64,000 nt of DNA, from positions 434,001-498,000 of the forward strand of contig NZ_BMJE01000003.1 of the NCBI RefSeq assembly GCF_014642915.1, in the 5' to 3' direction. Positions within the stretch are counted from its first letter, which is position 1. Every line of letters begins with the position of its first letter. This DNA is from Flavobacterium suaedae (GTDB lineage: Bacteria > Bacteroidota > Bacteroidia > Flavobacteriales > Flavobacteriaceae). The notes under the pieces are model-generated. The model saw only the letters and a list, made by a program, of their open reading frames with translations. It did no database searches and was not told the origin of the DNA. Below, piece by piece: positions 16,700-25,393 of the stretch. A program made the translations under genes and the position numbers.

Positions 16700-16726
16700 G
16701 CCTCTGATATAATCAGAGGCTTTTTT
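16700..16726 (+). terminator. Terminator of the tRNA-fMet transcript
   Basis: GCCTCTGA (16700-16707) pairs with TCAGAGGC (16713-16720) around TATAA, followed by six T residues. Confidence 0.9.
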
Positions 16727-16805
16727 ATTTTATACTATTTTTGTGTTATTATTAATATAATTAAGCAAAGCTAGATTGTATTTTTACTACTCTAATTTTA
16801 CCTTT

Positions 16806-17573
16806 ATGGCTTTCTATATAGCACTGGCAGCATTTATACTTATAGGCATTTATATTTTTACAAAAACCCGAAAGCGCAAGACGCAGCCATTTCCAAAAGA
16901 ATGGCATAACCTTTTGCTTGAAAATGTACTGTTTTACCGTAATCTCTCTAAAAGAAAGCAAATTTCATTTCAGAAAAAAATGATGCAGTTTTTAAGCGAG
17001 GTATATATTGAAGGGGTGCAAACTGAAGTTACCGATCTCGATAAAGTTCTGGTAGCATCGAGTGCGGTAATACCTGTTTTTGGTTTTAAAAACTGGCATT
17101 ATACTAACCTTACAGGGGTATTACTATATCCTGATTACTTTAATAAAGACTTGGAATTTACTAATACTGCCGAGAATCGTAACATAGGGGGAATTGTAGG
17201 TACCGGCAGGTTTGAAAACAAAATGATTTTATCTAAAAAGGCACTTTACCATGGCTTTAGCAATAAAACAGATAAAAAAAATACCGGAATACATGAGTTC
17301 ATACACTTAATAGATAAAATGGATGGTAGTGTGGACGGTATTCCCGAAATATTAATGGAACACCAATATGCTGTTCCATGGCTTGACCTTATGCATAAAA
17401 AAATGGAAGCTATTAACAATAATAAATCAGACATAAGGGCTTATGCCGGGACAAAGCAAGCTGAGTTTTTTGCTGTAGCAGGCGAATACTTTTTTGAACG
17501 CCCTCATTTATTAAAAAGAAAACACCCAGAACTTTATAAAATGATGAGAAAATGCTTTAATCCAAAATCATAA
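16806..17573 (+). CDS. M90-family (MtfA-like) zinc metallopeptidase
   Basis: This 255-residue protein belongs to the MtfA/DgsA-anti-repressor peptidase group. An upstream in-frame TTG at 16776 exists, but the ATG at 16806 puts a clean membrane anchor at the very N-terminus (MAFYIALAAFILIGIYIFT), so I prefer it. The zinc site is HEFIH (residues 163-167 from this start) with a downstream Glu in AEFFAVAGEYFFERP. Canonical MtfA is cytosolic and regulates glucose-uptake repression in enterobacteria; the anchored flavobacterial form has no known target and its role cannot be read from context. It converges with the lipoprotein gene, with only 2 bp between the stops. Confidence 0.85.
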   Translation: MAFYIALAAFILIGIYIFTKTRKRKTQPFPKEWHNLLLENVLFYRNLSKRKQISFQKKMMQFLSEVYIEGVQTEVTDLDKVLVASSAVIPVFGFKNWHYTNLTGVLLYPDYFNKDLEFTNTAENRNIGGIVGTGRFENKMILSKKALYHGFSNKTDKKNTGIHEFIHLIDKMDGSVDGIPEILMEHQYAVPWLDLMHKKMEAINNNKSDIRAYAGTKQAEFFAVAGEYFFERPHLLKRKHPELYKMMRKCFNPKS

Positions 17574-17575
17574 GC

Positions 17576-18118
17576 TTATTCCCAAACTATTTCTTCTGAT
17601 GTAGCAGTCATAACATCACCATTTACTCTTTCTATCTCGATAGTAAATCTATGAGGATTGTCATTATTAGGTATAGCTTTTAAATACATGTAATAAGTAT
17701 TAATTGTTGACGGATCGAACTCAGGTAATGTCCCATAAACACCATATTCACCTTCAATAGTTCCACGTGTATAAATAATATCATTTAGCTCAGTCCCTGC
17801 AGGGTGTGTCTCATCAAAATCAGTATCACTGGTAATAGATATACTTACCAGAGGATATTTATCTCCACCATAGCCTTTATCACAATCAAATGCATAGACA
17901 GTATTAGAAAAATGTGAAAAAGATTTTGTTATTGCCAAATATTCAGATCCGGTAGTTTTATACCCGAAAGAAAGGCTATCATTTACCGAAACTACAGGAT
18001 TACGCACTTCCACTTCAATCCCATTATAATCAATATACTTCCATTCTTCACAATTAAAGCAAGCAACAAAACCAAAAAGGTTTAAGCCAAAAAAGGCAAC
18101 TAGAATTTTCTTTTTCAT
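17576..18118 (-). CDS. Putative lipoprotein of unknown function
   Basis: This 180-residue protein starts with a short signal peptide ending at GFVAC (Cys20), so it should be lipid-modified. The mature part is acidic and predicted mostly beta, with paired Cys near its start (FNCEEW) and a further Cys near residue 79. It could be an immunoglobulin-like sandwich, but I recognise no family. It is convergent with the M90 peptidase gene and divergent from era. Confidence 0.7.
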   Translation of the reverse strand: MKKKILVAFFGLNLFGFVACFNCEEWKYIDYNGIEVEVRNPVVSVNDSLSFGYKTTGSEYLAITKSFSHFSNTVYAFDCDKGYGGDKYPLVSISITSDTDFDETHPAGTELNDIIYTRGTIEGEYGVYGTLPEFDPSTINTYYMYLKAIPNNDNPHRFTIEIERVNGDVMTATSEEIVWE

Positions 18119-18183
18119 TATATTTAATAGTACTTTTTAAAAGTAAAAATAGGCAAAATTATGTATGGCATTACTTTTAACTG

Positions 18184-18191
18184 TAAATTTG
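18184..18191 (+). promoter_or_regulatory. era: Predicted -7 box of era
   Basis: TAAATTTG is a full match to TAnnTTTG, 30 bp upstream of the era ATG at 18222. Confidence 0.5.
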
Positions 18192-18221
18192 CAAACTATT
18201 ATATTTTATAAGCAGTAGCAT

Positions 18222-19106
18222 ATGGCACACAAAGCAGGATTTGTAAACATTATCGGGAACCCAAACGTAGGAAAATCAACCCTTATGAATGCTTTTGTTG
18301 GGGAAAGGTTATCTATCATCACATCAAAAGCACAAACAACCCGCCACAGGATTTTGGGTATTGTAAACGGTGAAGATTTCCAAGTAGTACTTTCGGATAC
18401 TCCCGGTATTATTAAACCTGCATACGAACTCCAGTCAAGCATGATGGATTTCGTAAAATCTGCCTTTGAAGATGCTGACATATTAATATATATGGTAGAA
18501 ATTGGAGAAAAGGAGCTTAAGGATGAAGCTTTCTTTAAAAAAATAACCAATTCTAAAATACCGGTACTTTTACTATTAAATAAAATAGATAAATCCAGCC
18601 AGGAACAACTGGAAGAGCAAGTACAACTTTGGAAAGAAAAAGTACCTAACGCAGAGCTTTATCCTATATCGGCATTAGAAAACTTTAATGTTACAGAAGT
18701 ATTTAACCGTATTGTCGCACTTTTACCTGATTCTCCTCCCTTCTACCCTAAAGATGCACTTACTGATAAGCCTGAACGCTTTTTTGTAAATGAAACCATC
18801 AGAGAGAAAATACTGCTAAATTACCAGAAAGAAATACCGTATGCTGTAGAAATTGAAACGGAAGAATTTCTGGAAGATGATGATATAATAAGGATAAGAG
18901 CCGTAATAATGGTAGAGCGTGATACTCAAAAAGGTATTATTATAGGGCATAAAGGCGCTGCTCTTAAAAAAGTAGGTATACAAGCAAGAGAAGATTTAGA
19001 AAAATTCTTCGGTAAAAAAATACATCTAGAAACTTACGTAAAAGTGAATAAAAACTGGCGAAGCAATGCTAACCAGTTACGCCGTTTCGGATATAATAAT
19101 AAATAG
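18222..19106 (+). CDS. era: GTPase Era
   Basis: Era is a GTPase that binds the 3' end of 16S rRNA and assists 30S subunit maturation. The 294-residue sequence has the P-loop GNPNVGKST (residues 12-20), the switch region with TTRHRILGI, DTPG (about 59-62), NKID (about 120-123) and a C-terminal KH domain with the GXXG-type loop IIGHKGAALKKVG near 245. Length and motif order are standard. It is followed by der after 128 bp that contain a long inverted repeat; both GTPases serve ribosome assembly. Confidence 0.97.
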   Translation: MAHKAGFVNIIGNPNVGKSTLMNAFVGERLSIITSKAQTTRHRILGIVNGEDFQVVLSDTPGIIKPAYELQSSMMDFVKSAFEDADILIYMVEIGEKELKDEAFFKKITNSKIPVLLLLNKIDKSSQEQLEEQVQLWKEKVPNAELYPISALENFNVTEVFNRIVALLPDSPPFYPKDALTDKPERFFVNETIREKILLNYQKEIPYAVEIETEEFLEDDDIIRIRAVIMVERDTQKGIIIGHKGAALKKVGIQAREDLEKFFGKKIHLETYVKVNKNWRSNANQLRRFGYNNK

Positions 19107-19131
19107 TTACCAGTAAACAGGCAAAAGGCAG

Positions 19132-19190
19132 TAGCCATAACAGTTATATTTTTATATTCATTTAAACTATTGACTGTTACCTAATGGCTA
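19132..19190. repeat. Long inverted repeat between era and der
   Basis: TAGCCAT followed by TAACAGT (19132-19144, sharing one T) can pair with ACTGTTA (19173-19179) and ATGGCTA (19184-19190). Together they make a 13-14-bp stem interrupted by a small bulge, with a 28-nt loop. No T tract follows, so it is not a standard terminator; it may be a processing site or a chromosomal repeat. Confidence 0.6.
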
Positions 19191-19205
19191 ATCACTTTTT
19201 ATATT

Positions 19206-19213
19206 TACTTTTG
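19206..19213 (+). promoter_or_regulatory. der: Predicted -7 box of der
   Basis: TACTTTTG matches TAnnTTTG and lies 21 bp upstream of the der ATG at 19235, indicating that der has its own promoter despite following era. Confidence 0.5.
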
Positions 19214-19234
19214 CAAAAAATTTAAAGTAAGCTA

Positions 19235-20545
19235 ATGAATAATATCGTAGCCATAGTAGGTAGACCCAATGTTGGGAAATCTACCTTTTTTAACCGTTTA
19301 ATAAAGCGCAGGGAAGCTATTGTAGATGCTGTTAGCGGTGTTACGCGCGACAGGAATTACGGAAAGAGCGAATGGAACGGAAAAGAATTTTCAGTTATTG
19401 ATACGGGCGGTTATATAAAAGGCTCTGACGATATATTTGAAGGAGAAATACGCAGACAGGTAGAACTGGCTATTGATGAAGCTGATGTAATTGTATTTGT
19501 GGTAGATGTTGAAGACGGCATTACACCAATGGATGAAGAGGTTGCAAAGTTATTACGCAGAATTACAAAACCTATATTACTTACTGTAAACAAGGTAGAT
19601 AATGCCATGCGTGAAAAGGAAGCTATAGAGTTTTACAACTTAGGTCTTGGCGACTACCATACTTTCTCAGGGATGAATGGTTCGGGAACAGGGGACTTAC
19701 TGGATAAACTGGTAGAACTGTTACCTGAAGACAAAGCCCCTGAAGAGGATGAAGATGGCTTACCGCGTTTTGCCGTAGTAGGTAGACCTAATGCAGGTAA
19801 ATCATCGTTTATAAATGCGCTTATTGGAGAAGACCGCTTTGTGGTTACTGACATTGCAGGTACTACCCGCGACGCTATTGATACTACTTACAACCGTTTT
19901 GGTTTTGACTTTAAATTGGTAGATACCGCAGGTATTCGTCGTAAAGCAAAAGTAAAAGAAGACTTAGAGTTTTACTCAGTAATGCGCTCTGTAAGAGCCA
20001 TAGAGCACAGTGATATTTGTATACTGGTAATTGATGCTACCAGAGGGTTTGAAGGACAAGACCAAAGTATATTCTGGCTGGCACAAAAAAACCGTAAAGG
20101 GGTAGTAATATTAGTTAACAAATGGGATCTTGTAGAAAAGGATACCATGACTACTAAAAACTACGAAGCCCGTATACGCGAAGAACTGGAACCTTTTACT
20201 GATGTGCCTATTCTATTCGTATCGGCACTTACAAAGCAAAGGTTACTAAAAGCACTGGAAACAGCCGTAGAAGTCTTTGAAAACAGAAAGCAGCGTATAG
20301 CAACATCTAAGCTAAACGAAATTATGTTGCCGATTATAGAAAACAATCCACCACCTGCATTAAAAGGAAAGTATGTGAAAATTAAATTCTGCATGCAGTT
20401 ACCTACCCCTACCCCGCAGTTTGTGTTTTTCTGTAACTTACCGCAATATGTAAAAGACCCGTATAAGCGATTTATAGAAAACAAAATGAGAAGTATTTTT
20501 AATCTTTCAGGTGTACCTATAGATATATACTTCCGTAAAAAATAA
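19235..20545 (+). CDS. der: GTPase Der (EngA)
   Basis: Der is the essential double GTPase of 50S subunit assembly. The 436-residue protein has two G domains in tandem: GRPNVGKST (residues 8-16), DTGG and NKVD in the first, and GRPNAGKSS near 183, DTAG and NKWD in the second. A C-terminal KH-like domain ends with PIDIYFRKK. All GTP-binding motifs are intact and the length is normal. A strong bidirectional terminator follows. Confidence 0.97.
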   Translation: MNNIVAIVGRPNVGKSTFFNRLIKRREAIVDAVSGVTRDRNYGKSEWNGKEFSVIDTGGYIKGSDDIFEGEIRRQVELAIDEADVIVFVVDVEDGITPMDEEVAKLLRRITKPILLTVNKVDNAMREKEAIEFYNLGLGDYHTFSGMNGSGTGDLLDKLVELLPEDKAPEEDEDGLPRFAVVGRPNAGKSSFINALIGEDRFVVTDIAGTTRDAIDTTYNRFGFDFKLVDTAGIRRKAKVKEDLEFYSVMRSVRAIEHSDICILVIDATRGFEGQDQSIFWLAQKNRKGVVILVNKWDLVEKDTMTTKNYEARIREELEPFTDVPILFVSALTKQRLLKALETAVEVFENRKQRIATSKLNEIMLPIIENNPPPALKGKYVKIKFCMQLPTPTPQFVFFCNLPQYVKDPYKRFIENKMRSIFNLSGVPIDIYFRKK

Positions 20546-20551
20546 CATAGT

Positions 20552-20582
20552 AAAAAACCGAAGCAAATGCTTCGGTTTTTTT
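20552..20582. terminator. Bidirectional terminator after der
   Basis: CCGAAGC (20558-20564) pairs with GCTTCGG (20569-20575) around AAAT. The stem has an A tract on its left and a T tract on its right, so it can stop both der and the convergent small membrane protein gene. Confidence 0.9.
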
Positions 20583-20808
20583 ATTCCTCTAATGTTTTAA
20601 CCGGTCGGTCTTCATACCAATCTTTAAAAGTTTTATTTGTTTTTACACTATCAGTAAGCACCTTATAAACCATGTATATAATAAATACCTGCCCTGTAAT
20701 ACCTAAACTAAGTAAAACAGCAGTATTTATACTGTAATATGTTAAAACAGTGAAAATAATTATAAAAATAGTAGCAATCCAAACCAGTTCTATACTACGA
20801 CTTTTCAT
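20581..20808 (-). CDS. Small two-helix membrane protein of unknown function
   Basis: This 75-residue protein has two hydrophobic segments (about residues 7-25 and 31-52) followed by a charged tail ending in DRPVKTLEE. An upstream GTG would add nine residues, but the ATG at 20808 gives a more natural N-terminus, so I use it. It is a single gene convergent with der. No family recognised; such short proteins occur widely in flavobacteria. Confidence 0.6.
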   Translation of the reverse strand: MKSRSIELVWIATIFIIIFTVLTYYSINTAVLLSLGITGQVFIIYMVYKVLTDSVKTNKTFKDWYEDRPVKTLEE

Positions 20809-21078
20809 TGTATTACTTTTTTTACATTTTAACACTTAACAATATACTGCATAAAAATTTAAAAATCAACAATTTACAAATTAATTAACACCATATCAAT
20901 ACTTTATAAGTCCAAATAATTTGTATATAACACACTAAAACAGTTTATTAGCTGTTTTTATAGATAATAGTACAATAAGCTGTAAAATGAAAATAATTTC
21001 CTCTGAGGTATAACCTTAATCAGCTTTTTATGAGCAATGTAAATTTAATAGTAGTATCTCAGTTGCTTTTTACATTTT

Positions 21079-21134
21079 AACTATTAAATTAGTTATTTAA
21101 CTATAAAAATAGTTTTTAAACTAAAATAATAGTT
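21079..21134. promoter_or_regulatory. Array of three AACTA-N6-TAGTT palindromes with 20-bp period
   Basis: AACTA occurs at 21079, 21099 and 21119, and TAGTT at 21090, 21110 and 21130: two interleaved series each spaced exactly 20 bp, giving spacers 6-4-6-4-6. The first palindrome extends to TAACTA/TAGTTA and the second to AACTAT/ATAGTT. The array ends one base before the -7 box at 21136, so it covers the spacer and the -33 region. This is the layout of a repressor operator bound by several dimers on one DNA face. The cognate regulator is unknown. Confidence 0.65.
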
Positions 21135-21135
21135 G

Positions 21136-21143
21136 TACGTTTG
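21136..21143 (+). promoter_or_regulatory. Predicted -7 box of the beta-barrel gene
   Basis: TACGTTTG matches TAnnTTTG and directly abuts the AACTA/TAGTT array. Transcription would start near 21150, 113 nt before the ATG. Confidence 0.55.
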
Positions 21144-21262
21144 TTTTTTTAATATAAAATCGTTTAGAAACACACATTAAAGAAGAAATAATTATACATT
21201 ACAGAAGCTGGAAAAAGTTTTTGTAAAACAAATAACCACCACTTAACCAATTAAAAACAATT

Positions 21263-24094
21263 ATGCAAAAAGGCTTTACCCTACTGGTTTTGCTGTTTAC
21301 ATCTTTTTGTTTCAGCCAAAGCGTTACCCTTAAAGGTAAAATAACCGACCCTGATGATTTTCCTTTAGAATCTGCAACAATATATCTTACTTCAGAACAA
21401 GATTCTACCTCAACAGTATTAGAATATACTATTTCCGATAGTAATGGTAACTGGGAAATAAAAACCCGAACCAAAGAAGAACCTGTGTTTCTTAAAGCGT
21501 CGTACATGGGGTTTGCTGACTATAGGCAAAAACTTGAAAAAATAACAGAGGATCGTAACTTTGGCGCAATAAAGATGGCTGATAAATCAACTGAGCTTAA
21601 TGAGGTTGTTATAGAAGGTGAGGCTCCTCCCATCCGAATAAAATCGGACACATTGGAGTTTAATGCTTCTTCTTTTAAAGTAAGACCGGACGCTAACGTA
21701 CAAACGCTATTAAAACAATTACCCGGCGTAGAAATTGACTCTGAAGGTAAAATAACTGTAAATGGTAAAGAAGTAAACCAAATACTGGTTAACGGAAAGC
21801 CATTTTTTGATAAAGACGGTAAAGTAGCATTACAAAACTTACCTGCCGAAATAATTAATAAAGTACAGGTTACCGATACTAAAACAAAAAAAGAAGAACT
21901 AACAGGTAAGTCTGCAAGTGGTGATAATGCCAGCATAAACCTTACTATTGATAAAGATAAAAATAAAGGACTCTTTGGTAAGTTTATGGGTGGCTACGGT
22001 ACAGATGACCGGTATGAGAGCAGTGCCATGCTAAACTATTTTAAAGACAAAAGACGAATTAGCATACTTGCCTCCAGTAACAATATAAACTCCACCGGTT
22101 TTACTATGGATGAAATATTTGACAGTATGGGAGGCGGAAGAAACTACTCTGTCTATACCAGCAGCGATGGCTCTTTTGGTATAAACGGTATTCGTTTTGG
22201 TGGCGGAAACGGGATAACAAAGTCTAACATGGTTGGAGTTAATTATGCAGATGAATGGGTAGAAGGACTGGACTCTAATGTGAGTTACTTTTTCAATCAG
22301 GCTAATACTGAGAATGACAACAGAACAAAACTAATTACTTACCTTACCAATGACGGTGATGCAAATGAAGAAAGAAGTATTCTTACAGAGTCTGTTTCTA
22401 AAACAGATAATGAAAAGTTTGCACACAACGTAAACACCACTTTTGAAATTGAAATAGATTCTACTACTAACCTATATTTTTATCCTAAATTTTCAAAATT
22501 AAAAACAAAATCACGTGATACTTCATCTCAGTTTAGTGAGAACCAAGATGGTGTACTGCTAAATGAAAACAGTGGTTCAACATATAGCGAGAATGATACT
22601 AATAATTTTGAAAATGAAATTGATTTTAATAAATCATTCGGTAAAAAAGGTCGTTACTTAAGCTTGAGGTTTCAAAATGAAAACAGCAGAAATGACGGGG
22701 CTAACTACAACCAGTCTACAACTACCTTCTATAACGGAGATGATGAAAATGGAGACGGCATACCCGACATCACTACCGATAACAGAAATCAGGTACGCTA
22801 TAACAGACAGATAAGCGATATATACAATGGTGAACTTGAATATAGTGAACCAATTACAGACTCTATCAGCATAAATGTTAGTGCAGGCTATAAGTACGAA
22901 ATAGGTATTGATGATCGTGATGGTTTTAACTTTGATGAAGCTACCGGTAACTTTACCACACGTAATGACTCTTTAACCAATTACCTTACCTCCGAAACAA
23001 ACACCTTTACCCCTATGATGGGACTTGAAATAAGAAAAAAAGATTATACCATTGGCGTTTCAGCAGGTACTGATATTGTTCAGTTTGACAATTTTGGCTC
23101 ATACAGAGGGATTGACTATACGGTTAATAAAGATTATGTTTTACCTACTGCCCGAGCACACTTCAGGTATAGTTTTTCAAAATCTAAATCAATAAGTTTA
23201 TACTATCGTTATAATATTGATTACCCTCAGGCAAGTCAGGTATTACCTATTGAAGATGTAAGTAATGCACTTTCTACAAGAACAGGTAACCCTGACCTGG
23301 ACCCAAATAAAAGAAGTTATGTTTACCTGAGTTTCAGAGATTTTGACTTCGCTACACGTTCGGGGTATAACATATATTTAGGCGGTAATATATATGACAG
23401 CAGAATAGTTAGCAGAACTGACATAAACAGTAGTGCTAAACGTGTTACATCATTTACAAATGTTAGCGATACTTATAATATGTGGGCTGGCGGTTACTGG
23501 AATAAATCTATAAAAAGGGAGGAACATACTTATAGAATTAACCTGGGAATAGGCAGTAGCTTTAACCTTGATAAAGGATATACAAACGGTGAACTTTATG
23601 AAGCTAACCAGATAAGTCTTACTCCACGTGTAAACTTTACCTGGGAATATGGTGAAGCATTAGTAATTAATCCATCCTACCGATTTAGTTATAACGAAAC
23701 ACATTTTACTAATTATACTATTGACCAGACGTCATACTTTACACATAATGTAAACCTGCAAACTACTTCCTACTGGCCTAAGCATGTAGTATTTGGTAAT
23801 GATTTTGGTTATACCTATAACTCTAACTTAGGGGATGGCTTTAAAAAGGATTTCTTTTTATGGAACACCAGTATAGGATATAATTTCCTTAATGATAAAT
23901 TACTGTTTAAAGTAAAAGTATATGACTTATTAAACCAAAATCTTGGTACATCAAGAAGTATAACACCAACGTCAGTATATGACCAACAGAATACTGTATT
24001 AAAACGTTATGTAATGTTCTCTTTAACCTTTAAGCTTGAAAAGTTTGGCGGTAAAAAAGAACGCGAAGGCGGGAGCCCATTCTGGTGGTTTTAA
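21263..24094 (+). CDS. TonB-receptor-like outer-membrane beta-barrel protein
   Basis: This 943-residue protein has a signal peptide ending at FCFSQS (about residue 20). A carboxypeptidase-regulatory-like domain follows (VTLKGKITDPDDFPLESATIYL, about 22-105). A plug-like domain comes next, with NEVVIEGEAPPIRIKSDTLE, GVEIDSEGKITVNGKEV and ILVNGKPFF at about 110-210. The rest is a long beta-barrel of the OMP_b-brl_3 type, ending in GGSPFWWF. It resembles TonB-dependent receptors but has no SusD partner, so it may be a siderophore/peptide receptor or a TonB-independent barrel. It is a single-gene transcript with an elaborate operator upstream and a terminator downstream. Confidence 0.85.
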   Translation: MQKGFTLLVLLFTSFCFSQSVTLKGKITDPDDFPLESATIYLTSEQDSTSTVLEYTISDSNGNWEIKTRTKEEPVFLKASYMGFADYRQKLEKITEDRNFGAIKMADKSTELNEVVIEGEAPPIRIKSDTLEFNASSFKVRPDANVQTLLKQLPGVEIDSEGKITVNGKEVNQILVNGKPFFDKDGKVALQNLPAEIINKVQVTDTKTKKEELTGKSASGDNASINLTIDKDKNKGLFGKFMGGYGTDDRYESSAMLNYFKDKRRISILASSNNINSTGFTMDEIFDSMGGGRNYSVYTSSDGSFGINGIRFGGGNGITKSNMVGVNYADEWVEGLDSNVSYFFNQANTENDNRTKLITYLTNDGDANEERSILTESVSKTDNEKFAHNVNTTFEIEIDSTTNLYFYPKFSKLKTKSRDTSSQFSENQDGVLLNENSGSTYSENDTNNFENEIDFNKSFGKKGRYLSLRFQNENSRNDGANYNQSTTTFYNGDDENGDGIPDITTDNRNQVRYNRQISDIYNGELEYSEPITDSISINVSAGYKYEIGIDDRDGFNFDEATGNFTTRNDSLTNYLTSETNTFTPMMGLEIRKKDYTIGVSAGTDIVQFDNFGSYRGIDYTVNKDYVLPTARAHFRYSFSKSKSISLYYRYNIDYPQASQVLPIEDVSNALSTRTGNPDLDPNKRSYVYLSFRDFDFATRSGYNIYLGGNIYDSRIVSRTDINSSAKRVTSFTNVSDTYNMWAGGYWNKSIKREEHTYRINLGIGSSFNLDKGYTNGELYEANQISLTPRVNFTWEYGEALVINPSYRFSYNETHFTNYTIDQTSYFTHNVNLQTTSYWPKHVVFGNDFGYTYNSNLGDGFKKDFFLWNTSIGYNFLNDKLLFKVKVYDLLNQNLGTSRSITPTSVYDQQNTVLKRYVMFSLTFKLEKFGGKKEREGGSPFWWF

Positions 24095-24111
24095 CAACTA
24101 ATAGAAAAAAT

Positions 24112-24140
24112 AAAAAAGGCTGCAAATTGCAGCCTTTTTT
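24112..24140. terminator. Bidirectional terminator after the beta-barrel gene
   Basis: GGCTGC (24118-24123) pairs with GCAGCC (24129-24134) around a 5-nt loop, flanked by six A and six T. It serves the barrel gene and the converging TPM gene. Confidence 0.9.
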
Positions 24141-24169
24141 ATTACGTATATAATTGATTTCAATTTTTG

Positions 24170-24952
24170 CTACCAGCTTCCTCCGGCACCGCCGCCGCTA
24201 AAGCCTCCGCCTCCGAAGCCTCCTCCGAAACCACCGCCGCCAAAGCCTCCGCCTCCGGAACTATGACCTCCGCCAAAGCCTCGTCCTAAACTGCTTAAAA
24301 TAATAATATCAGCAAGGTCAGCACCTCTTCCTCTGCGTCCTCCTGAACCGCCTCCTCCACCTCTGCGAGAAAGCAGCGCTATAATAACTATAAAAAATAT
24401 AATAAAAAACAGTATAGCACCGAACGGGACACCCGAAGATTTACGCTCGCCTTTATAGGTTCCTCTAATTATTTCAATAATAACATCAGTTCCTTTATCA
24501 AGCCCGTTATAATAACTACCTGCTTTAAATTCAGGTATTATTACATTTCGAGTAAGGTCTCCCAGTATACCTGCTGTAAGTTTAGAATCTAAACCATAAC
24601 CGGGTGAAATCCATATTTCTCTTTCTTTCTCTGCTAATAGTATCAGTACACCATTATCTTTTCCTTTTTGCCCTATTCCCCACTTTTGAGCCCAGTCAGG
24701 AGTCAATTGCCCAATGCTTTCTCCTTTAAGGCTTTCAACAGTCACTATTACTATTTGTGTAGAAGTGGTATCAGCATAGTTTACCAGCTTACTTTGAAGG
24801 TTTTCCTCTTCATACTTACTTAAAACATCGGCGTAGTCATATACACTTGTTTGCGTAGAAGGTTTATCAGGTATATTATATTGCGCAAAACTTAACTGTA
24901 CAAATAGTAAACTAAAAAGCAGTATGTATATATTCTTCATTTTATATCTCAT
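24170..24952 (-). CDS. TPM-domain protein with glycine-rich tail (YgcG-like)
   Basis: This 260-residue protein has a signal peptide (ending LSFAQYN), a TPM domain at about residues 35-160 (VYDYADVLSKYEEENLQSKL, then IVIVTVESLKG and ILLAEKEREIWISPGYG), a transmembrane helix at about 177-195, and a low-complexity tail of GGGFGGGGF repeats ending GAGGSW. TPM domains have been linked to phosphatase-like or membrane-protein quality-control roles; none can be assigned here. The start overlaps the upstream TPM gene stop by one base (TAATG); an internal ATG at 24940 is also possible. Last gene of a five-gene operon. Confidence 0.88.
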   Translation of the reverse strand: MRYKMKNIYILLFSLLFVQLSFAQYNIPDKPSTQTSVYDYADVLSKYEEENLQSKLVNYADTTSTQIVIVTVESLKGESIGQLTPDWAQKWGIGQKGKDNGVLILLAEKEREIWISPGYGLDSKLTAGILGDLTRNVIIPEFKAGSYYNGLDKGTDVIIEIIRGTYKGERKSSGVPFGAILFFIIFFIVIIALLSRRGGGGGSGGRRGRGADLADIIILSSLGRGFGGGHSSGGGGFGGGGFGGGFGGGGFSGGGAGGSW

Positions 24953-25392
24953 TATCCTCTGGAAATTGTGTCCGGTAATTCATTAATATCTCCTTCTTCA
25001 TCATAAGGAAAGTATTTTTTTAAACGCTCGCCCGCTCTTAAAATACCGTTTACCAAACCTTCTTTAAACTTACCTTCTTTAAATTTTGAAATCACTTCAT
25101 CCTTGGTGCATTCCCAAAAATCATCTTCCACTACTTTATCAATACCCTCATCACCTATAATAGCAAATGCCTTATCGGCAACGCCAACATAAAACAACAC
25201 ACCGTTGCGGGCTGCTGTTTGATCCATTTCTAAAAACTGAAAAACCTCCTGAGCTCTTTCAAGCGGAGGTTTTTCGGTATGATTTTCTATATGCACTCTT
25301 ATTTCTCCTGAAGTATTTGTTTCTGCTTCTTTTATTGCTGCAACTATACTCTGTTCATCGTCCTTCGAAAGAAATTTTTCTGTTTTATGCAT
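24952..25392 (-). CDS. TPM-domain protein, short form
   Basis: This 146-residue soluble protein is a single TPM domain without signal peptide or membrane anchor (SIVAAIKEAETNTSGEIRVH at about 15-34, then GVLFYVGVADKAFAIIGDEG). It sits between lemA (1 bp gap) and the anchored TPM protein (1-base overlap), so all three should be made together. LemA plus TPM pairs are a recurrent association in bacteria. The lack of an export signal suggests that it works on the cytoplasmic side. Its biochemical role is not established. Confidence 0.88.
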   Translation of the reverse strand: MHKTEKFLSKDDEQSIVAAIKEAETNTSGEIRVHIENHTEKPPLERAQEVFQFLEMDQTAARNGVLFYVGVADKAFAIIGDEGIDKVVEDDFWECTKDEVISKFKEGKFKEGLVNGILRAGERLKKYFPYDEEGDINELPDTISRG

Positions 25393-25393
25393 A

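Larger units (their letters stand above)
20836..21262. other. Long leader/regulatory region before the beta-barrel gene
   Basis: This 427-bp AT-rich region holds no credible ORF. It contains a weak hairpin AAAACAG (20937-20943) / CTGTTTT (20952-20958) followed by a short T run, then the AACTA/TAGTT array at 21079-21134 and a TAnnTTTG box at 21136-21143. About 110 nt of untranslated leader would follow. Confidence 0.6.

Noticed and set aside
16776..16805. TTG start extending the M90 peptidase by ten residues
   Set aside because: The ATG at 16806 directly begins a clean membrane anchor; the extension adds no recognisable sequence.
20937..20960. Hairpin AAAACAG/CTGTTTT as a terminator
   Set aside because: The stem is only 7 bp and AT-rich, no gene ends just upstream in the proper orientation, and the better terminator for der lies at 20552.
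24180..24360. Open frames and GC-skewed repeats opposite the glycine-rich TPM tail
   Set aside because: They are the antisense of GGGFGGGGF codons; low complexity explains the signal.
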